Made by a program: the position numbers and the translations under genes. From positions 1 to 28,529 of the forward strand of contig RPFO01001751.1 in NCBI GenBank assembly GCA_009746045.1: a stretch of DNA of 28,529 nucleotides, written 5' to 3'. Numbering within the stretch: position 1 is the first letter of the stretch; each line of letters opens with the position of its first letter. The notes beneath the pieces were generated by a model that saw nothing but the letters and a program-made list of their open reading frames with translations, was not told the DNA's origin and ran no database searches. This document shows, piece after piece, positions 1 to 8,716 of the stretch. The DNA comes from Mesostigma viride (lineage: Eukaryota > Streptophyta > Mesostigmatophyceae > Mesostigmatales > Mesostigmataceae).

Positions 1-780
1 ACGTGTCGGCTGCTAGGCAGCCATGAACGCCTCCCAGTGCCTGTGGCGCCGCTGGCGCCTCCCTGGGGGCCCGCCAGGAGCTTCAGGCGGCGATCGACCT
101 GGCCCCCTTTTTCAGGGCTGCCAGGGCCCGGCCCCTTCTGACCGGGTCGTCGCAAGTGATGCGAAGCTGTTCCGGCGGTGGGCGTGGTCTACAGGACCTA
201 GCTGCCTGGGGCCGATTGACAGTGCCCGGCTGGCGACCCGGCGCGAAGCGCCGGGGGTGGCGGACGACAGCCTTAACGTCTGGGGAGGACTGGGACCTGG
301 ACCGCATGAGGAGGGACTACAGCCTGCTGGATAGTCGGGCCACTGGCGTACGGCACTGTCCTACAGGTGGCGGGGCAGCCTAACCACATCAACGTCACAC
401 AGGAGGCCATTGCTGTGACGCAGGGGGTGGAGTAGTCGTGCCGAACCAAGGCGTGTCGAGGTAAGCGAGTCGTCCGGCTCGTGGACTCTATAGCTAGTGC
501 TGTGGTGGAGCGTTTGTCAGAGGCGGTCGTCTTCCTACATACCACCTCAACCAGCTGGTTCGGCGCTTCTGCGCTCTGTCACTGGCTGGCACATGCAGAA
601 GCCACTGGGTCTGGGTGGCTACCGACCACAACCATGCAGCTGACAGGGCGTCCCCAACATCTACTGCTCCAATTTTGGTACTTTTGAAATTCCATGCCTG
701 GAGCGCAAAGTTTGCAATATATGTGCCGTTTGTAGCTCTAGCTCTATAATAACCTGACCAACCCCGCATTCCTCAAAGTA
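1..780. other. GC-rich segment, no recognisable gene
   Basis: No family is recognisable here on either strand. One plus-strand frame is open without a stop from about 27 to 383, and its conceptual product is rich in Ala, Arg and Gly. A second frame is open from 310 to the stop at 433-435 and reads as ordinary protein-like sequence (for example QPNHINVTQEAIAV). A good splice-donor match, GAG followed by GTAAGC, lies at 461. These could be exon remnants of a gene extending left of the window or a decayed repeat. Beyond about 690 the composition turns AT-rich. Confidence 0.2.
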
Positions 781-1301
781 CTTAGCACTTGTTGCCTATT
801 CTCATTATGCGAATCACATGATTAGGATGTGCTTCATGATTGCTATTGCTCGAGATTCAATTAAGAATGATTGACATCAATAAATGATGAACCAAATAAA
901 CCAAATTAGGCCACTTGACAAGTTCATGATCCATTTAAATTGTACAATTAAGCGATTAATTAATTCATAAATCATACATTACATGGGATACCCCCGTCGA
1001 CGAGCTAGTGGTACGTACAATGAAACATTTGAGTTTGTAACATGTCTCCATGGATATATACATGTATGCTGGACCTCGCGCATCTCAGCCCTCTAAGAAA
1101 TGTTATTTGAACTCAGGTCTAGATCTAAATATATACATGATCTGGATAATATTATACACTTCCTTAAAAGAGCATGAATCGAGCTTTACAATTCAGGACA
1201 AGGAACTCGTTTGCAAATCACGGCTGAAAGGCAAGTGCTCACAACGAAGCACGTGCTCTCAAGGCTGTCCACCTCGTCCAACCAAGCCCGGGCGAGCTGG
1301 C
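781..1301. other. AT-rich intergenic spacer downstream of the minus-strand gene
   Basis: This stretch is AT-rich with many short TTAAT and AATAAA-like words on the plus strand. No convincing coding frame, RNA gene or repeat is seen. It holds the 3' flank of the gene ending at 1302. No canonical AATAAA is visible on the minus strand close to that stop codon, so the polyadenylation site is not located. Confidence 0.4.
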
Positions 1302-4300
1302 CTACTCAACAGGTCTCTTCTTGGCCAAGTTCGTGAGCCGTTTCTCGACGTCTGTCGGAATGGTCAAGATGGCCTGGCGATTGTTAGCTGGGTTGACAAC
1401 AATGGTGTGTTCGAACCCCGCGTCCATGCACAGGTAGCAATTGACCAAGTTTGGCTGTTCAGCTTGCGCATCGGCGTCCATTTTGAACATCGTCGCCATA
1501 CCCGGAAATCTGTCCCAGTAGCGCACCCCCACCACCCATTGTCCCTTACGGAACAACTCCCTATCGACCTTGCCGTTTCTGTCGGCCACTCGCCTCACGA
1601 AAGTAGCGGCCACCTGATAAGGCTCCTGCAAGACTTCCGCTAGCCAATATGGATGATCTGGATCGTGGGACTCATCACCAGAGTAGGACTCGACGGCAAA
1701 AATGTCTCGCAGCTTCAGTCTCCTTCCCATCATCGTCCTCTCTGCCTGTAGTCTGTTCAGTCGCGTCCCTGCGTGCCCCCCTTGTCCGTTTGGGTTCCTT
1801 TGCACTGGCTCCCCCAGTTTGTGGAGCTTCATCCGAGCACCTCCCACATTCCAGCCGTCCATGTCGGTCCACTCCTTTCGACAATCCCACCACCTTTCCT
1901 CGGCGCACGCACCGCCACAATAGCAGGAATACTGGCGCAGCATTAAGCGCGTCACATTCGACTTGTCCATGCGCCACCAGTGCGCCTTCTTCACTCCTTT
2001 GATTTCGCCGCGCCCTGGGCTGTAAGGAAGCACCTGCGCGTCGAAGACAAGATTTGCACAAGGGAAAGTTGAAGTTACGAGACCATCGAGCTAGTTGTGT
2101 TTTATTAAGCACTCCTGATCGCCAGGACTCCAAGAACGCCCTAGAAACGACGGCCGGCGTAACTATTCCCTGAACGAGGACTGTACACTTAATTACCTCG
2201 GGGAACTCGAAGAAGTTACGCCTGGTCGTTGTGGTCCCGCCCACCGCCCCCGACGCCAGATTCTCCACCAACTGGGCGGCCGTCTGTTTGTCCTGGTTCT
2301 CTTCCCTGATGTGCCACCTCCTCAACATGCACTTCACAGTCCCACCAGCTCCATCCACCTCCCCCTTTCCGTGCTGCTCCCCAAAGTAATTCCACTCAAA
2401 TGACTCCAGGTGCGGATCCTCCGTCAGCAGCCGGGCCACTTCCGCGATCACATTCCTTGACTTGAACTGCATGGAGCAATTGTCCGACCACCCAATGAAG
2501 CGCTTCACCTCTACCCCTTCTGACCGTAGTGTCGCCAGGATTTTGAGGATAGCAAAACGGAGGGCCCGCCCGTCCCTTTTCATTCCGCCCTGTCCGATGA
2601 AGTGAAACTCCCTTCTCACGACCTTTCCCGACGCTGGATCCAAGTAGCGCACGATCCAGGGCATAAGGACGAATGTGACTGGATGCCAATACTGTGCTTG
2701 GAGATTGTGATAGGTGTAAGACTGGTAGTTCTCGGCGTAATCTGTGTGGCATACAAGGTCCCCCACCCGCATCCTTGAGAGACATTCCTTGGAGGCGTCC
2801 GCTTGCCACCACGCGTTGAAGCAATGCTGGATGAAGTCCGGCCACTTGTCCACAATTGCCTCCTTTAGCTCCGTTGGTGTGGACTTGACGTCGACTTGCG
2901 TCAATCGCTGCCCACCAGCCTTTGCGATCTCGTCACAGTCGTCCTGCATATGCGCAGTGTGCACATACAGAAAAGACATCAACTTCGACCCACCAATGAC
3001 CTGTAGAAAGAAAAAAGACAGGACCTCAGGAAAAATTGAAAAAGAAACGCCTTGGGGCGCAACCACTCCACTAAAAATTACCTCTGGCCCAAGAACTTCA
3101 GGAAACATTGCAAAAGAAACGCCTTGGGGCGCAACCACTCCACTAAAAATTACCTCTGGCCCAAGAACCGCACCCGGCGGCACATCCTGCATCTCGTATC
3201 TGGTCCATGAAATCAGGTGGTTGGAAGCCTCCTCCCGTTCGCATAACATGAAGTTCCGAATTCCACACTTGGGAGCCAGGCAAGTGCCCAACACACAAGC
3301 CTTACGCCGGATCGAGCAAACCCCCAACTCCTCGCCCAGGTCATGATCGGGCACCCCTTCCTCGTCGTCCAGCACCCTCCCATGCATGGGCAGATCCTCA
3401 AGTTCGCCCTGAAAAGGCTGAACCTGCGGCCGCGACGACCCCACAGACGACCTCGAACCTCCCCCCTCCCTCATCCCCTCCACCTCACAAGTAAACTTGT
3501 TCACCCACTCTGTCGTGTGAGTGGCTTTGAAAATGGAACATGTGGGCACGGACGACCCCACGTCGAGCTGGCTACCATGATCGCACGCGTGGCATTCAGG
3601 TCCGCACTCGCATCTGGCATGAAAAGTTGCACGAAATTTGGCCAACCCCCCAACCATGGACTGCATGGTAGTGTGGTGCTGGCATGCGCACAAGTTCCGC
3701 ATTTTCCACCGCCCCTTGACGCATGCGGGCATATGCTTGCAAAAAGTAGTGTATCCCACATGAACTGTGCTCTTCTGATTCGTGCGTAGCATTGACATCC
3801 CTGCCTCCGTCTCCAAAATCACCTGATTTCCCCCCCTCACACCCTCCTCTCCCCCCCCCCCCCCCCCCCCTCCCTACTGTCCATCCGCCGCGGTGGCTTC
3901 AACTCCGGATGGCGGGAAATGAACACTTCGTAAATCTTCGACTTGGAGACAGTATAGTAGCGCGCACCCTCCGAAAACGCTAGTGTATGTTTGTAATCCT
4001 TTCTGGTCCATTCACAATGAACATCCTTCATGTTCGGAGACGCCCGCGTCAAGTTATCATCCCTCCAGCACGCTTGTATCAGGGCAATGACTTCCGTCGG
4101 AAGCTCGTCTTTCCTCCTCCTCCTCTCTGGCGCACTCATCAAAAGGTCGTCCTCCCCTTCTTCCATTCCATCCCTGTGACCCCGAACAGTTGCGACAAAG
4201 CGCCTGTCAATCCCGAACGCGCGCTCCACAATCCTGTCCGGGACGCCCTCCATTGCCTTCGTAACAAGTCCACACAAGGCCCACCTAAGCCCACGATCCT

Positions 4301-4655
4301 TCTCAGATGTTCCCAAGTCGCCAAAAGCCTTCTTGATGTTATCCCGAAGAGATTCCGCCCAATTTTCAGGAAGCCCGCCGTCACAGTTCTTCCTCTTCTT
4401 AATGCCGTTGCTCTCCGCCACCATGGCATTTAGTCTTGAAGCTGCGCAAGACAGAACCTCCGCGCTCATCTCTGGCGTCCTGTGGTTGTTTGCTTTCACG
4501 CGTTCCGCCATGATAGGAAAGATGTCATTGGCAATTTTGTACCCCTTGTTCTCGATGTACTTGTCGCTCCAGAGACCGCGAAGTGCAGGCTCCCGGTCGT
4601 CATTGGACAAGGGACGCGAACCGTCGGAAACGGCCCCCCGCCCCGATCGCGCCAT
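1302..4655 (-). CDS. Transposase-like family protein of unknown function, four exons, about 986 aa
   Basis: Proposed exons are 4655-3878, 3800-3154, 3000-2197 and 2033-1302. They sum to 2961 nt and stay in frame. The first in-frame ATG is at 4655 and the stop is TAG at 1302-1304. Exon 1 is charged. Exon 2 (residues about 260-475) is Cys/His-rich, with LCACQHH near 296-302 and a CECGPECHAC cluster. Exon 3 holds DYAENY (Asp near 562), SDNCSMQFK (Asp near 648) and GEQHGKGEVDGAGG (Asp near 691). Exon 4 has CYCGGAC near 780-786 and HPYWLAEV near 873. This motif order matches, from memory, a widespread uncharacterised eukaryotic family that looks transposon-derived. The three spaced acidic motifs suggest an RNase H-like DDE/D nuclease, but this is inference and I cannot name the superfamily. 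No terminal inverted repeats were found around the gene, so it could be a mobile-element copy or a host gene. Confidence 0.7.
2034..2196 (-). other. Intron 3 of the transposase-like gene (163 bp)
   Basis: The donor is GAG followed by GTAATT at 2196 and the acceptor is GCGCAG at 2034. Splicing joins the EFPE end of exon 3 in phase 0 to VLPYSPGRGE of exon 4. Without it the upstream frame runs into unrelated Arg-rich sequence, while the protein-like C-terminus lies in another frame. The intron contains one copy of the GC palindromic motif (2146-2164) that otherwise clusters upstream of the gene. Confidence 0.75.
2146..2164 (+). repeat. Isolated intronic copy of the CGACGGCCGGCG motif
   Basis: The sequence AACGACGGCCGGCGTAACT here is identical to two motif copies at about 4879 and 5108. 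It sits within intron 3, about 2.6 kb from the main array. Confidence 0.8.
3001..3153 (-). other. Intron 2 with tandemly duplicated donor site
   Basis: The acceptor is a strong pyrimidine tract ending TTTCTACAG at 3001. Two equivalent donors, each CAGAG followed by GTAATTTTT, lie at 3153 and 3081 because a 72-bp segment is tandemly duplicated. The two possible introns are 153 and 81 bp, both multiples of three. The region also has no stop when left unspliced. Using the inner donor would add 24 residues, and retaining the intron would add 51. Confidence 0.75.
3023..3168 (-). repeat. 72-bp tandem duplication spanning exon 2 end and donor
   Basis: Two adjacent near-identical copies, offset by 72 bp, carry the last codons of exon 2 (VLGPE), the donor and about 55 bp of intron. 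They differ at only a few positions, for example CAATGTTTCC against CAATTTTTCC on the minus strand. Confidence 0.85.
3801..3877 (-). other. Intron 1 with a 20-base G run (77 bp, tentative)
   Basis: Exon 1 and exon 2 are in different frames on either side of a run of 20 C on the plus strand (3851-3870). A donor ACA followed by GTAGGG at 3877 and an acceptor GAGGCAG at 3801 restore the frame in phase 1. The alternative is that there is no intron and the G run simply has a miscounted length, since a small length change would also join the frames. Confidence 0.5.
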
Positions 4656-4795
4656 CAGACTTTGGTCAGACGGCAGCTGATTTTTTTCGCCTCTTAATCC
4701 CGCGGCACCGAAAGCCCTGAGGATGAGTAATGATAAATAATCACCATTAAAGACACGACGAAAACGATGGGCATCAAACAAGAACGACAAGCGTC

Positions 4796-5360
4796 ATTAA
4801 TAACGCCGGCCGGCGCAACTGGATACATGTAAACCATACAAAAGTGATTTTATGAAACACATACAGTTTGTCATTAATAACGACGGCCGGCGTAACTCGG
4901 GCGCAATTAAAAACCATTAAGAAGCAACTCAGGATATGCAGGCAGAAATCCTTCAGGTGTAAAAAAGATGTACAAACACACTTTTGGTAATGGGGCCTGA
5001 TTGCGCAACTGCAAGATACCATTGGAAACGCCGGCCGGCGCAACTGGATGCATGTACATAAACCATACAAAAGTGATTTGCACAAAACCCCTACAATTTG
5101 TCATGAGTAACGACGGCCGGCGTAACTCGGTTGCATTTGAAAACCACAAAGAAGCAACTCAGGTAGTGAAGGCGGAAATCCCAGAGGTGATAAAATGTTT
5201 ACCAACACAAAATGTTGATAAGCGTGCAAGCTTTTGCAAGTGCGCGCAAGATACCATTGGAAACGCCGGCCGGCGCAACTGGAACACCAAAACAAAAAAC
5301 TTGATTTGCACGAAACCCATTCAGTTCGTCATGGATAACGACGGCCGGCGCAACTTCATG
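4796..5360 (+). repeat. Tandem array of about 230-bp units with paired CGCCGGCCGGCG palindromes
   Basis: Six copies of a 19-bp motif start at about 4802, 4879, 5027, 5108, 5262 and 5337. They alternate mostly between AACGCCGGCCGGCGCAACT, whose 12-bp core CGCCGGCCGGCG is a perfect palindrome, and AACGACGGCCGGCGTAACT. Within each unit the two motifs are about 75-80 bp apart, and units repeat every 225-235 bp. Sequence between motifs is also shared, such as AACCATACAAAAGTGATTT and AAGAAGCAACTCAGG. The array begins about 140 bp upstream of the ATG at 4655. It may be a promoter or a protein-binding array for that gene, or subterminal sites of a mobile element. Confidence 0.85.
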
Positions 5361-5644
5361 GCACTCACCACTTTCACCAAATGCCATGTCGCCATTATAT
5401 TGAGGAAAGCGAAGTATGCCCACTTGAAGCTGTGGTCTGCAGAACATTGACACAAAATATGCATGGTATTTCAAGCAATGAATGCTATGTGTCAGGCATC
5501 AATGTCTTTATTGTATCCAAATGTGGTTAGGACGGAGGTTTACATTGGTTGCTATTTTAAGACAATGGCGTATAACCAAACATTGCACACACTCAAGAGT
5601 GTACTTATGCTGAACTGGAAAGGAACATTAAACCCCAATAAGGT
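5361..5644. other. Spacer without recognised feature
   Basis: Short frames continue out of the motif array on the plus strand (to 5450), but they have no recognisable domain and overlap the repeat units, so they are not called. No RNA gene or other repeat is seen. Confidence 0.4.
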
Positions 5645-5818
5645 AGATATTTTTCTTTTACATTTTAATTTTTTATATACTACTTTATATAATATTATAT
5701 TATATTATATTATATTATGCTATATTATGTTATATGAAATAACATTAAAATTAACATAAAATTAAAATTATATATTAATTATAGTATATTATATAATTTA
5801 TATTATATATTATATTCA
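5645..5818. repeat. AT-only low-complexity tract
   Basis: Nearly pure A+T sequence including an uninterrupted TATAT repeat around 5690-5716 followed by degenerate TTAATTATA words. It is prone to duplex unwinding and cruciform formation. It separates the transposase-like gene region from the GC-richer DNA to the right. Confidence 0.8.
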
Positions 5819-6089
5819 CGATGCTCTGTGTATTAATGACATATCAGACACACCTACATCACATCGCCTTGATGTTTCCGTTGTATGGGTCCGGTCGGGC
5901 GTTGGTAGCTGGTCGACAACAATTCTACATTTCCTAAAAAAAAATGCGACCGTGCCTACATTCGAAGGCGCGCTGTGGCTGACCTGAACTATCGGTGAAC
6001 ACCTCGGCGTCACTTGACCGGCCTAGGTTGACATTTCGGCAGAGTAACGCTGCTTAAAGGATCCTTGCGTAGTTCGCGCGATTTGGCTC

Positions 6090-6169
6090 TTTATATATGT
6101 TTTTGGAGACGACGAGCAAGCATCCGATTGGTCAGCCAATTCCTGTCCAGTCCTCGGACAGTGTCCAAT
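6090..6169 (-). promoter_or_regulatory. Possible minus-strand promoter: TATATAAA with CCAAT boxes
   Basis: On the minus strand TATATAAA is at 6097-6090. Upstream lie a symmetric pair of CCAAT boxes (ATTGG at 6127-6131, CCAAT at 6136-6140, 4-bp gap), a perfect palindrome GGACAGTGTCC (6156-6166) and another CCAAT at 6165-6169. The order and spacing resemble a TATA/CCAAT core promoter. No convincing coding region follows on the minus strand, so the transcript, if any, is unknown. Confidence 0.25.
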
Positions 6170-6273
6170 CCGGTGCTTGGGATCCAGAAAACGTGCTCGA
6201 GCCTGGCCACTCTGTCGCGGGCGCCGCGCTAGTGGCGTCGCGCCCAAACCTGACCAGGCCATAGGAAAGGGCG

Positions 6274-6344
6274 GGGGCGAATGCAAGAATTATTGTTATA
6301 TCCTGACCTGTCCTGGGGAAGGTCCGGGGCGAATGCAAGAATTA
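6274..6344 (+). repeat. Direct repeat of 19 bp, period 52 bp
   Basis: GGGGCGAATGCAAGAATTA occurs at 6274-6292 and again at 6326-6344. CCTGACC/CCTGTCC words lie between, and a related CCTGACCAGGCC lies just before the first copy. The role is unknown. Confidence 0.7.
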
Positions 6345-7362
6345 ATATACCTGCGTATGCAACCAACACGGCCGATCCACATACATAATCCGACTGAGCT
6401 GGACGGTACGGACCAAATTTCGGTGCAAATTGAGGCCCAAAAGCTATGTCGGCATGGTGCGCGCACCCCTTGCGGTAGGGGCCATGGCGACTGCCTTTAG
6501 ACGAAACGTGACAAATCTGGCACGCGGAAAGCAGAAATGCTCGATTGTTGGAGAAAATTAGTTACTGATTCTAATTTATGGCGGGATGGTTGCGATCTAT
6601 AATGTCGCGGGCTTTTTTTCTTTGCCATCGGCAGGGGGGGTCCGGCCTGAATTTCTGTCGGGATGAATAAAGTATATTGGATGCCTGCCGGGTTGATTGT
6701 CGATTGTTGCCAGTTTTGATGGTCGTAAGGAAAGCTAGTTTAATGATGTTTCTAAAGCCGTAAAAATTCCCGCTGCTATCTTTACCTTTCCCGTCATTTT
6801 GCGGTAAGATAACATTAGCCCTGCGCGATGCGTACTGCCCAACCACTCCATGAAAGGGTGGACTTTCTTGTGCGCCTGGGCACGAATAAATGCCCGTTAT
6901 GGTACGTTCTTGTGTTAAACGTCTTAAGCTTGCGTTTTCCTGCTTTCTTACCTCGTTGAGCGTAAGCTTTTTGCCTTCTTTCCGGCCAGATGCAGCCAGA
7001 AAGTTGCGGGTCCTGGCGCTGCATCGCTGGATTCCTGGGTGTCTTTTAGCTAGTTAATCGTCTGTGACGTGGCTGGCTTTCTGCAGCGCGTGGCCCGCAA
7101 CCTGTCGGGAAGGTGTAATGCTTTTATTTCCATGCTTCTCTGAAATTTCTTTTGCTTTATAGACAGTTGTGTTCGAGGAAATTCACGCGGTCTTCCTAAG
7201 CAGCGGCATCATTTTCCCCAGACACTGACGAGCTGGCACCTGTCTCCTAAAGAGAGCGGCTCGTGCTTGTTAGAAAGGAGGCAGTGTGCATTTTGCGGGA
7301 CACAATGCTTTGGTGGCACATGCGTCAGGTAGGCTGTTCCAATGGTCTCTTCACCTTTCCCA
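6345..7362. other. Intergenic region without recognised gene
   Basis: No frame here shows a recognisable domain; the longest minus-strand frames (around 6571-7024) are low-complexity and Lys/Arg-rich. Notable structure is limited to an 8-bp inverted repeat, GATGCAGC at 6989-6996 with GCTGCATC at 7018-7025, and homopolymer T runs. Confidence 0.4.
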
Positions 7363-7642
7363 CTGAGTAAATGTTAGCATTTGTCATGCTAACCAGAGCA
7401 GCTAGCCACAGGTTGGCTGGATAAAAAGTCAGCTTATTTTCTCTTTATATACTGCGTGTGTGGTCCTCCACGTGTCCGGCTTGTTGGGCATTTTGGAAGA
7501 GGGTTTATAATGTGTTGTTGGGTGGAACAACTTGGTTGTTGGCACAAAATCACACATTATTAGCCTGAGATAGGCATGACATATGCTGCTCAGGCGTGTC
7601 GTCCTACCAGCCTTGTTGTTAAGGGTAGACTCACAAGGCTGG
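7363..7642. repeat. Cluster of small inverted repeats at the edge of the satellite block
   Basis: Several perfect stem-loops occur in 280 bp. They are GTTAGCAT (7373-7380) with ATGCTAAC (7386-7393), ATAATGTGT near 7507 with ACACATTAT near 7552, GCCTGAG (7563-7569) with CTCAGGC (7589-7595), and CCAGCCTTGT (7607-7616) with ACAAGGCTGG (7633-7642). The last ends about 25 bp before the GC minisatellite begins. Confidence 0.6.
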
Positions 7643-7667
7643 CTGTGCCGATGGAGGGGTGGGGCGT

Positions 7668-8440
7668 GCTAGCCCCCCCCACACCCACGCATGCATGCTA
7701 GCCCACCCCCACACCCACGCATGCATGCTAGCCCCGGCCCCGGCCCCCCCACACCCACGCATGCATGCTAGCCCCCCCCCACACCCACGCATGCATGCTA
7801 GCCCACACTCACACCCACGCATGCATGCTAGCCCACCCCCACACCCACGCATGCATGCTAGCCCCCCCACACACCCACGCATGCATGCCAGCCCCCCCAC
7901 ACACCCACGCATGCATGACCGCCCCCCCCCACACCCACGCATGCATGCTAGCCCACCCCCACACCCACGCATGCATGCTAGCCCCCCCACACACCCACGC
8001 ATGGATGCCAGCCCCCACACACACCCACGCATGCATGACAGCCCCCCCACACACCCACGCATGCATGCTAGCCCCCCACACACACCCACGCATGCATGCC
8101 AGCCCCCATACACACCCACGCATGCATGCCAGCCCCCCCCCACACTTACGCATGCATGCTAGCCCCCCACACACACCCACGCATGCATGCCAGCCCCCCC
8201 CACACCCACGCATGCATGCCAGCCCCCCCCCACACTTACGCATGCATGCTAGCCCCCCACACACACCCACGCATGCATGCCAGCCCCCCCCACACCCACG
8301 CATGCAGGCTAGCCCAACCCCACACCCACGCATGCATGCCAGCCCACCCCCACACCCACACGTGCATGCCAGCCCACCCCCACACCCACGCATGCATGCC
8401 AGCCCACCCCCACACCCACGCGTGCATGCCAGCCCACCCC
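7668..8440 (+). repeat. Left GC-rich 30-bp minisatellite (about 26 units)
   Basis: Each unit is roughly CACACCCACGCATGCATG plus CTAGC or CCAGC and a C-rich run. Units contain GCATGCATGC and often GCTAGC, both palindromes, and an alternating pyrimidine-purine stretch (CACGCATGCATGC). The minus strand has G runs of 4 to 9. One variant unit carries a doubled GGCCCC block at about 7733-7748. Because 30 is a multiple of three, all frames stay open for long distances, giving false ORFs of His/Pro/Met/Ala repeats. Confidence 0.95.
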
Positions 8441-8716
8441 TAGCTTGAGCGTGCTTGTAAAGTTTTTGCATGGTTTATTAAAATGAGTGGAATATGTATT
8501 TATTGCATTAAATGTTAATTTTATTGATCATGAATGAAAATGGTCAACATTGCCGAAGTGCCCCTAAATTGCTCAATATTGTGTGCTCAAGAATTCAATG
8601 AGGATTGTCATCATGGAAACCCGCACAAATTCACGATTCCGGGCATGCATGTGAAAGTATCAAGAACAATTTTCAATTAAGAATGGTATCTCATTGTTCC
8701 ATGAATCAATATGACT
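8441..8716 (+). repeat. Left copy of the 276-bp inverted segment
   Basis: This AT-rich, non-repetitive segment lies between the minisatellite and the 71-bp satellite. Its reverse complement is at 27260-27535, with the same length and no difference seen by eye. There is no coding frame. It contains a short piece, 8597-8616, resembling the satellite with its middle deleted. Confidence 0.9.

Noticed and set aside
1384-1424. tRNA-like A box (TAGCTGGGTTG) and B box (GTTCGAACCCC)
   Set aside because: They lie inside coding exon 4, the box spacing is short for a tRNA, and no acceptor or anticodon stems can be drawn.
1649-2002. Plus-strand ORFs opposite exon 4 and similar ORFs opposite exons 1-3
   Set aside because: They are low-complexity, Ser/Pro/Arg-rich shadows of the spliced minus-strand gene.
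5001-5450. 149-codon ORF with repeated DGRRN words
   Set aside because: The DGRRN words are translations of the GC palindromic motif in the tandem array; the frame is a by-product of the repeat.
780-5450. Terminal inverted repeats making the transposase-like gene a complete DNA transposon
   Set aside because: I compared the flanks by eye and saw no matching inverted ends or target duplication. The array upstream has no counterpart downstream.
7668-8440. CRISPR-like array
   Set aside because: Repeats are contiguous with no unique spacers, the context is eukaryotic and no cas genes are present.
7659-8471. Long open frames (115-227 codons) of His/Pro/Met/Ala or Gly/Cys/Met repeats in the left GC minisatellite
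   Set aside because: The repeat length of 30 is divisible by three, so every frame free of stops in one unit stays open. Frames overlap on both strands and carry no domain.
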